Shown: piece by piece, positions 1 to 10,673 of the stretch | Layout of the letters: the number at the start of each line of letters is the position of its first letter | Position numbering within the stretch: the stretch's first letter is position 1 | Assembly: GCA_963971535.1 (NCBI GenBank) | Contig: OZ020591.1 | Location: forward strand, 20,229,790 to 20,293,789 | DNA: 64,000 nt | Direction of reading: 5' to 3' | Origin: Notolepis coatsorum | Lineage: Eukaryota; Chordata; Actinopteri; Aulopiformes; Paralepididae | Program-made: the position numbers and the translations under genes | Notes under the pieces: model-generated | The model's input: the letters and a program-made list of their open reading frames with translations, nothing else | What the model was told of the DNA's origin: nothing | Database searches by the model: none

Positions 1-118
1 AATAATAATAACCATTACATTCTTGTTCTGAATATATACAACATATGAATCCACAAAGTGCTACACGTTAATCAATAACGTACCTCTTAGGTTGAGCGCC
101 TGGCGCAGACTGAATCCA

Positions 119-486
119 AACCGGAGAGGATAACCTTTAGCAGCGCGCTATATGAACCGGAGAGGATAACCTTTAGCAGCGCGCTGTATGAACCGGAGAT
201 GATAACCTTTAGCAGCGCGCTGTATGAACCGGAGAGGATAACCTTTAGCAGCGCGCTGTATGAACCGGAGAGGATAACCTTTAGCAGCGCGCTGTATGAA
301 CCGGAGAGGATAACCTTTAGCAGCGCGCTGTATGAACCGGAGAGGATAACCTTTAGCAGCGCGCTGTATGAACCGGAGAGGATAACCTTTAGCAGCGCGC
401 TGTATGAACCGGAGAGGATAACCTTTAGCAGCGCGCTGTATGAACCGGAGAGGATAACCTTTAGCAGCGCGCTATATGAACCGGAA
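119..486. repeat. 36-bp minisatellite, 10 copies
   Basis: Ten head-to-tail copies of a 36-bp unit start at 119 and every 36 bases after that, with a partial unit at 479. The unit begins AACCGGAGAGGATAACC and holds the palindromic core GCGCGC. Copies are almost identical; the third reads GAGATG where the others read GAGAGG, and the first and last have TATAT for TGTAT. Because 36 is a multiple of three, the array stays open in frames on both strands and gives a 12-residue repeat on the plus strand. I read this as a satellite artefact, not a gene. Confidence 0.95.
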
Positions 487-800
487 GGCAAAGCTCTTGA
501 CCGTGAACTTTCTTAAAGTGACGGTTCATATAAAAGAGTTCGGTATAAATAAATCATAATAAACATAGGATTTGGTGACATTTCAAACCTACAAAATAAT
601 AAACAATGTACATTTAACACTTGTTACACTAGGCATGATCTAATTCCTATAACACACGACTACAAGTGGTGTAATGTCTTTTATACAATGGCTGAATTCA
701 CCCAACCTTATTGCTATAGAATAAACACACAGTAATTTAAGCATAATGGAGATTTATTCACAAAACCATCCACAGAGAAAGTAGATCTAATAGTAGATCC
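487..800. other. No recognisable gene
   Basis: AT-rich sequence without a convincing ORF, tandem repeat or terminal repeat that I can pair. It ends at a LINE fragment. Confidence 0.5.
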
Positions 801-1330
801 ACTAGTAGACACCAGAGGGAGCTCCACAAACCATGTTAAACCCAGATAGACAGTACTGCTACATCTATACATTTATGACATACCAGATTTACAAATACAG
901 TACTGTTTTTGTAGGATGATTATGGTTTATTTACATTGAGCTTCCGGGGTCAGGTGGAGTGTGTTATACGAAATACCCCCCCCCCCCTCCACCCCACCTA
1001 CCAATCTCCTACCTACCAACCTCCTCCAATGTACAGTGTCTTCGTCAAATGTATATACTCTCTTTTTTAGACTCTTCTTGTATCACAAACAGTACTGTAT
1101 TTGTAAATCTGGTATGTCATAAATGTATAGATGTAGCAGTACTGTCTATCTGTATGTCATGTATGTCATATATGTTATGATGCATTGAAAATGGGGGACC
1201 CTGATGTAAACAAGACGAAAGTCTTTCTCTGGTCTGCATCCCCTTACCAATTGTGTGTATTGAGCTGTACTGTATTGTACCTGAAGTGGATTCCCAAGCT
1301 GTTTCGGTTCTGCTCTGCTTCAGAACCGGG
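801..1330 (+). mobile_element. LINE 3' end with internal 64-bp inverted repeat
   Basis: Positions 807-848 encode a LINE C-terminal tail (DTRGSSTNHVKPR, then stop) that matches the C-terminus of the LINE at 12.8-15.3 kb. It runs into a 3' UTR. Positions 845-908 and 1087-1150 are a perfect 64-bp inverted repeat around a 178-base loop. The right arm continues into a 3' UTR block (from 1185, starting GAAAATGGGGGACCC) that recurs at 10084, at 17596 on the minus strand, and as short tails at 2893 and 19487. The inverted arm may be a twin-priming inversion or a natural UTR foldback. Confidence 0.65.
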
Positions 1331-2235
1331 TTGCCTAGTACTCTGCGTTGTGATTCAATACCTTAAAGCTGGGATCACTTCTCTTCAAACTGACTGAGCA
1401 GGCCGAAAGGCAGAAGGAATTAGGAGGAAGGTAGTTTAACAGTTGTTTAATCAAAGTTTAAGAGTGTATACAAATTACAATAAGAAGATGCTATAGTTGT
1501 TTATCAAAGACACTATGCCGTCTTGATAACAACCAGACTAATATTACAGTATAAAGAATGATAATTGATAAATTGTTGCTGGTCTTTGTTTGATAACAAA
1601 GACTTGGTTTTCCCTCCAAAAAGTCCTTTTGTTCTCGTTGCCTGCTGTAGATGGGTGAGATGGTAGAGATGTTGTCCTTGTGTTTCGTTGGTTCTGAGTC
1701 TTTCTGTTGTTCCTGAGTCCTTCTCCCCACATCACACACCCATTCTTATAGCCAAGGCCAGTCTCTCGGAGTTGATGACATCATCACATTATTGCCCCAA
1801 TCACAAACCTGCTAAGCTGGTATTTGAAAATAGGGGTTTGGCTTATAGGCCAAACCCTCTTCACAGTTACCCAGAGAATATTTTCCCTATAATTTTACTT
1901 AAACACATTACTTGACTTGTTAATACTTTGATGAACCTCAAAATATATTGATTACCTAAACACAGATATATTTCTTTATCACTAAGTCTGTTTGACTTTC
2001 AGAACATATATCTAACAAATCTAATCATTTTGTTAGCTTAATAGAATACATTTCAATACATAGAACAATCAATTTATCATATTGAACATAAATGAAAATA
2101 GCACAGACACATTAACTAATTGTAGACATTTTAAGTATGACCAAACCTAATTATATTTTAACTTACTTCAATGACTTAATTCAAGATTCAAATTACTATT
2201 TTAACAATATACCAGGAAATAGTTAGCTTGTTTGG
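1331..2235. other. No recognisable gene
   Basis: AT-rich sequence with short ORFs only. I cannot assign a family. The next positive feature is the GT array at about 2240. Confidence 0.5.
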
Positions 2236-2239
2236 AGAT

Positions 2240-2501
2240 CTTCTGTGTGTGTGTGTGTGAATGTGTGTGTGTGTGTATGTGTGTGTGTGTGTGTGACTAT
2301 GTGTGTGTGAGTGTGTGTGTGTGTGTGGATGTGTATTTGAAAATGTGTGTGTGTGAGTATGTGTGTGTGTCTGTCTGTGTCCCCCAGGCCGTAAAGCAGC
2401 TGATAACACTTCATGGGCGCTTTGATCCTTTTAACCTCATCACTGTGTGTGTGTGTGTGGATGTGTATGTGAAAATGTGTGTGTGTCTGAATGTGTGTGT
2501 G

Positions 2502-2559
<58 letters not shown>

Positions 2560-2564
2560 ACTAT

Positions 2565-2609
<45 letters not shown>

Positions 2610-2632
2610 TGTGTGTGTGTGTGTGACAGGAA
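2240..2632. repeat. Interrupted (GT)n microsatellite
   Basis: Long imperfect GT array with GA, CT and AT interruptions, split by a unique 57-base stretch at 2388-2444. Cys/Val and His/Thr ORFs here are low-complexity artefacts. Confidence 0.95.
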
Positions 2633-2747
2633 ACTCGAGCGAGATAACATGTTTACGTGACCTTTTGTCTTTTTGATCTCACAGAGCCCATTGTCCCAGG
2701 CCATGGCAGATGGTCCTTGGGTTGCGGTCGTAGATAGAATCATTTGA
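2388..2747 (+). pseudogene. Candidate two-exon C-terminal fragment of an unknown protein
   Basis: A 57-base unique segment (2388-2444) interrupts the GT array. It is preceded by CCCCCAG, is open in frame (AVKQLITLHGRFDPFNLIT), and is followed at once by GTGTGTG, so it has acceptor and donor dinucleotides. A second segment starts at 2685 after TTTTTGATCTCACAG and continues in the same phase for 20 codons (SPLSQAMADGPW...) to TGA at 2745-2747. The joined peptide has ordinary amino-acid composition. I do not recognise the protein. It could be the end of a host gene transcribed from further left, a captured exon pair, or chance, since GT arrays supply donors freely. Confidence 0.3.
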
Positions 2748-2892
2748 CCACTCACTTCATGTGTAAATCGACCTGTGGCCACAATGTCAATCAGTCTATG
2801 TAAACACACACACACAATCTATGAATTATTGTTTTGAGGTCCAAGTATTTCCACACATTAGTTAATCATGATATATATGTTTGGATTTTACA

Positions 2893-2945
2893 ACATACCC
2901 ATTCTGCAATCTGTTAATAAAATGTTCAATCAATCAATCAATCAA
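2893..2945 (+). mobile_element. LINE 3' tail with (AATC)n
   Basis: Short copy of the tail CCCATTCTGCAATCTG followed by TTAATAAA and an ATCA repeat. It is the terminal block of the 3' UTR family seen at 1185, 10084 and 17596. A shorter copy is at 19487-19540. Confidence 0.7.
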
Positions 2946-3160
2946 ATAACATCCGGTAACTTCACTGTGCTTCTTAAGGGTCAGTGAGACGGAGGCGTCT
3001 GCCTCACCACCTGGGGCCTGCCTGCCTGTCAGGAAGTCCAATATCCAGCTGCAGATGGAGGTCTCCAGTCCAAGATCAACGAGCTTAGAGACAAGTTTAG
3101 AGGGAATGATGGTGTTGAATGCTGAGCCATAATCAACGAAGAGCATTCTCACATACAGTA
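2946..3160 (-). mobile_element. Rex1-type LINE RT fragment
   Basis: The minus strand encodes part of a reverse transcriptase: MLFVDYGSAFNTIIPSKL followed by LVDLGLETSICSWILDFL. This is the motif A region of the Rex1/Babar type; Rex1 is usually FSSAFNT, here YGSAFNT. Both ends are truncated. On the plus strand a (TAGAA)n run and TTTCTATTGTCATTG at 3163-3195 look like the reverse complement of another LINE 3' end, so two LINE pieces abut. Confidence 0.75.
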
Positions 3161-3524
3161 TAGAATAGAATAGAATATTTCTATTGTCATTGTTGGTACA
3201 ATACGTCCATAACCATAACGTCACTGCATTCCTGTGTGTTAGTTGGTTGGATCCACTACACTTCCGGTTGCTACTGAACGGACGTGTTTTTGCGGACCTC
3301 CCAAACTTTCAAACTTTAGACTGTTTTCTTTCTTTCTACCATTTTTTAACCAGTAATCTTAACTGATCACTGTGACTTTTGCTCTTATCGTTTATGCTGT
3401 TGGATTTATTGGTTTTATGTGACTTTTTACTGGACGTGACCTAAGCTATCGCTATCGGAGCTTGTTGTTGCCATAGCTACAGCTACACGCTACAGTACTC
3501 ACAGTGCTAAACTCCCCCGAGGAA

Positions 3525-4736
3525 ATGGCTCCAACGTCAGATGTCGCAGAAATGCGAACGGAACTGAAGACCATCAAGATACTAGTAATGGATCTTCTCA
3601 AGCGTCAAACGGAGCTCATGTCCAGGCTGGCTAGCATGGAACAAGCGGACGCAGGCTGCACCAGTAGTCCCTCCTGGGCGACAGTGGTGAGGGGCCGAAG
3701 GAAGCTCTCCCTTCCTCTATATGATCCCGTTGATTCACCTCAACTATCAAACCGATTCAATCCTCTTTGTAATGATCCCAGCCTCCTAGGCTCTCCCTCG
3801 TTTCCGTCTCCTGCTGCTAGTAATGTAGCTTTGCTCAAAGACTATCCGATGCTAGCTACTAGCCTAGCTACTAGCCAGGCTCCAAGCGAAGCTACCAGGA
3901 CGGCGGCCCTCTCCAGCTCACAACTCAACCATGGAAATATATCTGCAACCCAGAGCAGAAAGCGCTCTGCCCTGTTTGCTCTCGCATCGCCAAACTCCCC
4001 AGACTCACGCGATGGGTCCGACTCCCCAAAGTTTAAACGTCCTCGTCTGCGGTGCTCTGCAGCCCATGCCAGTATGATCATTCAAACGGCGAGTGTCATC
4101 GATGGAAATGCCGCTGTGAACGAGCCCCTCCACACGGCGCTGCTGCCCGACCAACCATCAAACCCTGCCAACAATACAGACGCTACTCCTGCGGCTTTTC
4201 ACCATAGAAACCTGGCCATCTACGACGGGGAATGCATCCATGAACAGCCAGAGATCCTACTCATCGGAGATTCCATCACCAGGTTTTTGCAAATACCACA
4301 CGGCATTACGTATTGTTTTTCCGGTTTAAAAGTTACTGACTTACTTGAGTGTACTCCCGAAATCATCGACAGATATCCGTCCGCCCACACCGTTATCATT
4401 CATATCGGAGCAAATGACGTAATGGCTAGACAATCCGTTAAACTCCAATCTGACTTTGAATCACTAATACTCACTATTGAAAGCCTGGGTAAAATATGCA
4501 TTGTGTCTGGCCCCATTCCATCCATAGGTCGTGGATCTGAGCGATTTAGCCGTCTGTTCTGGTTGCACAAATGGCTACAGACCTACTGTACTACTATAGG
4601 ACTTTGCTATATAAATAACTTTGATCTGCTCTGGTCCAGGAAAGACCATTACAGACCCGATGGCATCCATCCAAACATATCAGGGGTAAATGTGCTAATA
4701 CATAACGTCATACAAAGTGTAGCATCACTGGCCTGA
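3525..4736 (+). CDS. L2 LINE ORF1 protein with SGNH/GDSL esterase domain
   Basis: 403 residues from the first in-frame ATG; the frame is open upstream from 3504 but only with GTG. Residues 6-40 look like a short coiled coil (EMRTELKTIK...), followed by a Ser/Pro/Ala-rich linker. From about residue 240 there is an SGNH-hydrolase fold: GDSITR (Ser250), the HIGAND block (Asn297) and DGIHPN (Asp379, His382), so the catalytic set appears complete. ORF1 proteins of CR1/L2 elements often carry this esterase, thought to help membrane or RNP association. The frame is intact. Its TGA is followed in the same frame by ORF2. Confidence 0.88.
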   Translation: MAPTSDVAEMRTELKTIKILVMDLLKRQTELMSRLASMEQADAGCTSSPSWATVVRGRRKLSLPLYDPVDSPQLSNRFNPLCNDPSLLGSPSFPSPAASNVALLKDYPMLATSLATSQAPSEATRTAALSSSQLNHGNISATQSRKRSALFALASPNSPDSRDGSDSPKFKRPRLRCSAAHASMIIQTASVIDGNAAVNEPLHTALLPDQPSNPANNTDATPAAFHHRNLAIYDGECIHEQPEILLIGDSITRFLQIPHGITYCFSGLKVTDLLECTPEIIDRYPSAHTVIIHIGANDVMARQSVKLQSDFESLILTIESLGKICIVSGPIPSIGRGSERFSRLFWLHKWLQTYCTTIGLCYINNFDLLWSRKDHYRPDGIHPNISGVNVLIHNVIQSVASLA

Positions 4737-6278
4737 CAACCAACCATATCTAGCTCTGTAGACTATATACAGAAGCAGCCTAAGCTACAAAAAAACACGT
4801 TGAGTGTCATCCCGATTCTGATCACCAAAAGACTAATCAATTACTCATTATCACGTCCCATATGTAAATCTAACCTTATCAATATCAGTGTTCAACCACA
4901 GACTATCTCACACCCCACTACAGAACCCGTACAGCTAAAACTAGCACTGTTCAATGTTAGAGCGCTGAAACAAAAATCATTTCTGATAAATGAACTCATA
5001 GTAAAACATGGTGTACATTGTATGTTTTTAGTAGAGACATGGTTAGACAATATCACTGGTGTAGCAACACTGATTGAGACCTGCCCTTCCAATTTTAAAT
5101 TCTATCAATCAAACAGACAGAGTGGGAGGGGAGGCGGAATAGCAGCAATCATCTCCACTCAATTTGTGTGCAATGATATTGACCTGGGAACATTTTTATC
5201 ATTTGAATACCTTGCTATTGTACTGAAAACAGAAATGCCAGTAATATGTGTGACATTGTATCGACCACCAAGGTACTCGCCACTCTTCATACAGGAATTT
5301 TCAGAACTCATATCGATCTGCATTACCAGGTATGATAGAATCATTCTTAATGGAGATCTAAACATTCATATCAACAAAAAGGATGACCCCAGGGGTTGTG
5401 AGTTTCTGAACCTACTGGACAGTTTTGGACTGATGCAACATGTTCACGAGGCCACCCACCAACATGGCAACACTCTGGACCTACTAATAACAACAGGGCT
5501 AAACATTGAGAATGTATCAGTAAAACAAATTCCAATTTCTGACCATTATTGTGTGTTCTATGGTACAAGCCTAATATTACATAAGACCAGAAGCGAATTC
5601 CTAGTTCACAGAAGGCTTCTGGACGCTAGAGCTGAAGCAAAATTCTCTAGTATGATGAAAACATATGACCAATGCAGTGAATCCTCCTTAAATCAGAAAG
5701 TGCAAAACTTCCACAGCACCTTGTCAACAGTGTTAGATACTGTTGCCCCTCTGAAGGTTAAAAAGGTAAAAACTGATAGAATCTCTCCATGGTTAAATAA
5801 AACCAATGTTAAAGATAACAAGAGAAAATGTAGGATAGCCGAGCGAAAATGGAGGAAATTCAAACTCACAGCTCACTTTAATTTATACAAAGACGCCATG
5901 GGCGCATACAATAAGGCAATACAACTTGCGAGAAAGGAATATTTTTCCAAAATGATCTCAGAAAATATGGGTAACTCCAGGGTACTTTTTTCCACCATCG
6001 ACCGGCTGATTAACATACCACCCCCCCATATACCGCAGCAATCAGCCACAAAATGTGAAGAGTTCGCAGTTTTCTTTAATGAAAAAATATCATTGATTAG
6101 AGCAAGCATTACCGCTGATATAGATCTGGCTGTGAGTGAAAACCCACCTGAGATAACTATGGGGGAATTCACATGTATTACATTACCTGACCTCTGTAAG
6201 ATTGTCTCTGAGTGTAATTCCGCCACCTCCTGCCTCGATTCCTATACCAACAGCATTTCTCAAGCGGGTGTTCGATAG
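4737..6278 (+). CDS. L2 LINE ORF2, endonuclease half
   Basis: The frame is open from directly after the ORF1 TGA; the first start-like codon is TTG at 4800 and the first ATG comes only near the FLVETW motif, so initiation is not by an ordinary ATG. It encodes an apurinic-like (APE) endonuclease: FNVRAL, VETWLDN, GRGGGIAA, YRPPR, GDLNIH, then THQHGNTLDLLIT and SDHYCVF. These are the metal-binding and catalytic blocks of the LINE exonuclease-endonuclease-phosphatase fold that nicks target DNA. The end at 6278 is caused by a one-base frameshift: an extra T at about 6243 changes D-S-I-P-T to D-S-Y-T-N. Confidence 0.85.
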   Translation, partial: QPTISSSVDYIQKQPKLQKNTLSVIPILITKRLINYSLSRPICKSNLINISVQPQTISHPTTEPVQLKLALFNVRALKQKSFLINELIVKHGVHCMFLVETWLDNITGVATLIETCPSNFKFYQSNRQSGRGGGIAAIISTQFVCNDIDLGTFLSFEYLAIVLKTEMPVICVTLYRPPRYSPLFIQEFSELISICITRYDRIILNGDLNIHINKKDDPRGCEFLNLLDSFGLMQHVHEATHQHGNTLDLLITTGLNIENVSVKQIPISDHYCVFYGTSLILHKTRSEFLVHRRLLDARAEAKFSSMMKTYDQCSESSLNQKVQNFHSTLSTVLDTVAPLKVKKVKTDRISPWLNKTNVKDNKRKCRIAERKWRKFKLTAHFNLYKDAMGAYNKAIQLARKEYFSKMISENMGNSRVLFSTIDRLINIPPPHIPQQSATKCEEFAVFFNEKISLIRASITADIDLAVSENPPEITMGEFTCITLPDLCKIVSECNSATSCLDSYTNSISQAGVR

Positions 6279-7722
6279 TGTCTCAAATCATGTCCTTGAA
6301 ATCATAAATATGTCTCTTCAAACAGGCACTTTTCCAGATGCATTTAAAACGGCTGTAGTAAAACCACTACTAAAGAAAACAAACTTAGATGTAAACGAAC
6401 TAAAAAGCTATAGGCCAATATCGAACCTTCCATTTATCAGCAAGATATTAGAAAAGATAGTCTCAGTACAAATAAACTCCTTTCTCAAAGATAATAACAT
6501 CATGGAGGAATTACAATCAGGTTTCAGAACAAATCACAGCACTGAAACTGCCCTTACCAAAATAGTTAGCGACCTCAGGCTAAACTCTGATGCTGGCAAA
6601 GTCTCAATTCTTGTCCTATTGGACCTTAGTGCAGCGTTCGATACGATTGACCATAATATCTTGATCAGTCGTCTTGAAAGACTGGTTGGCTTTTCCGATC
6701 ATGTACTAAATTGGCTCATAACATACATTAAGGGGAGAAGGTTCTATGTTAAGCTTGGAGACAATGTATCCGAGGAACATGACAGCAGCTTTGGAGTTGC
6801 ACAAGGAAGCTGCCTTGGTCCATTACTCTTCTCACTATATATGCTGCCCCTCTGGGACATCATTCGAGACCACAATGTATGCTTCCATAGTTATGCTGAT
6901 GATACACAACTATATATCTCCGCAGAACCAAATAACACTACAGCCATACAGTCCATTACAAATTGTCTGTTAGCAATAAACAAGTGGATGAACAATAACT
7001 TCCTAAAATTAAACGAAAGCAAGACCGAAATCCTATTGATCGGCCCAAAAGCGAAAAGGGAAGTGCTGTGTGAAAACCTGGGGAGTCTGTCATCCTATGT
7101 AAAGACTGAGGTTACAAGCCTAGGTGTCATCTTGGACTCAGACCTGACCTTTAAGTCTCATATAAATAAGGCCATGAAAACGTCATTCTTCCACCTAAGA
7201 AACATAGCGAAAGTAAGACCTTTCGTAAATAAAAAGGATGCAGAGAAACTTATTCATGCTTTTGTATCAAGTCGGCTTGACTATTGTAATGCACTGTTCA
7301 CTGGTCTTCCCAAAGCAACCATTGGGAAGCTTCAGCTTATCCAAAACTCTGCAGCTCGATTACTAACTCATACAAGGAGAAGAGAACATATCACTCCAGT
7401 CCTGGCCACTCTGCACTGGCTTCCAATAACTCATAGAATTGATTTTAAGGTCCTTTTCCTAACATATAAAGCTCTTAATGAGCAAGGCCCAAAATACATA
7501 GCAAATTCCCTAGTTAGTTATCTGCCCTCAAGAACGCTACGGTCATCCACTACAGGTTTACTAGACACGCCCAGAAACCAAAAGAGGATAGGAAGTATGG
7601 CATTTGCCAACTATGCCCCAAAACTATGGAACACACTACCAACACACATCAGAAACGCCAGCTCCATACACATTTTTAAAGGAAAATTAAAAACGTACCT
7701 ATACAGTCTAGCTTACAAATAG
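6244..7722 (+). CDS. L2 LINE ORF2, reverse transcriptase half
   Basis: Continues ORF2 in the +1 frame after the indel at about 6243 (IPTAFLKRVF). RT blocks in order: SYRPISNLPF, LLDLSAAFDTIDH (motif A aspartate), GVAQGSCLGPLLFSLYM, SYADDTQLYIS (catalytic YADD), LGVILDSDL, then the thumb and the C-terminal LINE signature LWNTLPTHIR ending in LKTYLYSLAYK. The DLSAAFDTIDH and YADDTQLY forms are typical of the L2 clade rather than Rex1. The enzyme would copy element RNA onto nicked target DNA. Apart from the frameshift no stop interrupts the domain, so the copy looks fairly young. Confidence 0.88.
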   Translation: MPTAFLKRVFDSVSNHVLEIINMSLQTGTFPDAFKTAVVKPLLKKTNLDVNELKSYRPISNLPFISKILEKIVSVQINSFLKDNNIMEELQSGFRTNHSTETALTKIVSDLRLNSDAGKVSILVLLDLSAAFDTIDHNILISRLERLVGFSDHVLNWLITYIKGRRFYVKLGDNVSEEHDSSFGVAQGSCLGPLLFSLYMLPLWDIIRDHNVCFHSYADDTQLYISAEPNNTTAIQSITNCLLAINKWMNNNFLKLNESKTEILLIGPKAKREVLCENLGSLSSYVKTEVTSLGVILDSDLTFKSHINKAMKTSFFHLRNIAKVRPFVNKKDAEKLIHAFVSSRLDYCNALFTGLPKATIGKLQLIQNSAARLLTHTRRREHITPVLATLHWLPITHRIDFKVLFLTYKALNEQGPKYIANSLVSYLPSRTLRSSTTGLLDTPRNQKRIGSMAFANYAPKLWNTLPTHIRNASSIHIFKGKLKTYLYSLAYK

Positions 7723-7741
7723 TTATGGCTTGGAAAAACCT

Positions 7742-8070
7742 GATGGATCCATGAGGCTAGGATAAGCCTTGTGGACCCAACTTTTTAGATGAAGGAACGG
7801 GTACATACGCACAATACACGACCACTGATGGATCCGTAAGGCTTGGAAAAGTCTTGTGGACCCAACTCTTTAGATGAGGGAACGGGTACATACGCACACA
7901 AGACGCGGCCACTGATGGGTCCATGGGGCTTAGATAAGTCCTGTGGACCCAACTCTGGCCACTGACCACATGAGGGAACGGGTACATACGCACACAATAC
8001 ACGGCCACTGATGGATCCATGGGACTTGGTAAAGCACTATGGACCCAACTATGACCACTGATAAAAACGT
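7742..8070. repeat. 85-96-bp tandem repeat in L2 3' UTR
   Basis: Four units starting at 7742, 7827, 7914 and 8010 begin GATGGATCCATGAGGCT or close to it and share GGAACGGGTACATACGCAC. Unit lengths are 85, 87 and 96, plus a partial. The third unit has a small insertion (CTGGCCACTGACCAC). Confidence 0.9.
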
Positions 8071-8120
8071 AACTACACTAGCGTTATAAGAGCTAAACAT
8101 TGCTACCTACCATACAAGTG

Positions 8121-8536
<416 letters not shown>

Positions 8537-8610
8537 TGAAATTGAGTTTAGAGCATCACCACTGGCTTACAAACATACTGAATATAGCATGTGCAAAATT
8601 ATAATATCAA

Positions 8611-8847
<237 letters not shown>

Positions 8848-10017
8848 TAACATCAATGTCCCAAGTGCAATAGTGCTAGTGCAACTAAATAGTACAGTGA
8901 CAGTCCAGTTGAGTTAATGGATGGAGGGGGGGGCGTTGCAATGGATGGAATAGTGTATAGTGCAGCAATGCAAGTCTGGTTCACAGTTATTGTTGTAATG
9001 TAGAAGTGGGAGTTATGTCACCGGGGGTTGGGGATGGGGGGGGGGGGGGGGGGGGGGGGGGGGCGAGGGGGGTGCGGGGCGGCAAGTTGATCGTTGAGCA
9101 GCCCGACAGCCTGTGGATAGAGGCTGTTGGTCAGTCTGCTAGTACCGGACTGGATGGATCTGTACCTTCGACCAGAGGGCAGCAGTTGAAAAAGATGGTG
9201 TGCTGGGTGGTACTGGTCCTGTAGGATGTTATTCACACAACGTAGGCAGCGGGAGGTGAAGACTGTGGAGATATCTGGGAGGCTAGCTCCAGTGATCCTC
9301 CTCGCAGCTTTGACCACTCTGTGGAGGGCCTCCTTCTCCGCCCTGGTGCAGCTGGAGAACCACACCAGTAGTCCGTATGTGAGCACACTCTCTACTGCGC
9401 AGTGGTAGAAGTTAGCCATCAGTCCCTGTGGGAGTTTAGCCCATTTAAGTTTCCGCAGATAGAAAAGGCGCTGCTGTGCTTTCCCCACAGCAGAGGTAAT
9501 GTTGATCCCCCAGGACAGGTCATCAGACAGAGTCACGCCCAGAAACGTACATTTTTAAACCCTCTCCACCTCCTCACTTCCAATGAGGAGTGGAGAGTGG
9601 CTGAGGTCACCAGTCCTGCGGAAATCGATCATCATTCCCTTGGTCTTCGTGGGGTTGAGAGCAAGGTTATGACTACCGCACCACTCCACTAGTCGCTCGA
9701 CCTCCCTCCTGTATGAGGTCTCATCATTTCCTTTGATGTTGTGTCATCTGCAAATTTAACTATGAGGTTAGATGGAGAGGAGGAGCAACAGTCGTGAGTG
9801 AAAAGAGTGTAGAGAAGTGGGCTGAGCATTTGGCCCTGAGGGGCCCCGGTGCTAATGGGCAGGGTGGGGAAGATGTGCTTGCCAATCCTGACATGTTGTG
9901 TACGATTTGTAAGAAAGTCCAAGATCCAATTGCATAATGTGGTGTTCAGTCTGAGTTTGTGTAGTTTACTGTGAAGCTTGTTGGGTAGAATAGTATTGAA
10001 AGCTGAACTAAAGTAAA
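8848..10017 (-). mobile_element. Rex1-type LINE, 5' truncated
   Basis: The minus strand carries RT motif A ([14 protein letters not shown], 10017-9960), [37 protein letters not shown] (9922-9730), then after frame breaks the thumb and C-terminus (9536-9090: LTYGLLVWFSS, RVVKAARRITGASLP, LLPSGRRYRS, LYPQAVGLLN). A poly-G run of about 25 bases lies just past the coding end. The FSSAFNT motif is diagnostic of Rex1/Babar. It is truncated in RT at 10017 and ends in the TAA tail. At least two frame changes separate the two coding blocks, so it is dead. Confidence 0.85.
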
Positions 10018-10083
10018 CAAAAAGGAGTTATGTGTTCTGAGAGGGCATACATACCAGGGTAAGTAAGTAAGGTTTCAATATGA

Positions 10084-10205
10084 AATGAAAATGGGGGACC
10101 CTGATGTAAACAAGACAAACGTCTTTCTCTGGTCTGCATCCCCTTAACAATTGTGTGTATTGAGCCATACTGTATTGTACCCATTCTGCAATCATTCATT
10201 CATTC
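10084..10205 (+). mobile_element. LINE 3' end with (CATT)n tail
   Basis: About 110 bases, about 95% alike to 1185-1290 (GAAAATGGGGGACCCTG ... CTGCATCCCCTTAACAATTG ... CATTCTGCAATC), followed by CATT repeats. A 5'-truncated copy of the 3' UTR family described at 801. Confidence 0.75.
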
Positions 10206-10640
10206 ATTCATTTATTTATATAGCACCTTTCACAGACCAGGGTCACAAAGTGCTTCACATATAAAAATATATAGAAAGTAATTAAAAACGTGAAAGAAAA
10301 AAAACAAGATAAAAAGACAAAAGATTTACAGACATAGTTAGCCAAAAGCCTGTTTGAACAACACAGTCTTTAGCTGCTTTTTAAAAGTGTTTACCGAGAC
10401 CACACCGATATATCCTAGTTCCCACTTCAATGGAATGCATTTAGAGAGAAGAAAGAATATTCTCCTAAATGTATTTTTGTTAGTTATAAATAGTGATTTT
10501 GTGTAAACCTCCCATTTACTGTACCTCCTGCAATTACAATTACTGCGCTTCGAGCGCCCTCTACTGGCAGCATTAGAGTTGGTCCTCTCCTTTATAGAGC
10601 TTTGAGGCAGTCCCCGCCCAGCGGAAATGACGTCAGGCAC
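10206..10640 (-). mobile_element. Minus-strand LINE/SINE-like retroposon
   Basis: Plus-strand TTTATATAGCACCTTTCACA at 10211 is the reverse complement of an L2-type tail (GAAAGGTGCTATATAAA). The body runs to about 10640 and contains GCGCCCTCTACTGG. A minus-strand frame (10640-10338) is open for 100 codons but has no domain I recognise and includes UTR, so I do not call it a gene. Confidence 0.45.
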
Positions 10641-10673
10641 ACGCTCTTTGTTTACTGTAGTTTCACCTCGTTG

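Larger units (their letters stand above)
3243..8075 (+). mobile_element. L2-clade LINE, nearly full length
   Basis: Parts in order: 5' UTR (3243-3524), ORF1 with esterase domain (3525-4736), ORF2 endonuclease and RT (4737-7722, one frameshift), and a 3' UTR with tandem repeats (7742-8070). The start is placed by similarity to the 5' half of a short derivative at 8121. The usual L2 tail is missing at 8075 but appears at the end of that derivative. No clear target-site duplication could be read. Confidence 0.85.

Noticed and set aside
119-486. CRISPR-like array
   Set aside because: Units are head to tail with no spacers, and the sequence is eukaryotic. The same applies to 12136-12372.
87-516. 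ORFs of 105-134 residues across the 36-bp array
   Set aside because: They exist only because the unit length is a multiple of three; both strands are open and no promoter or domain is visible.
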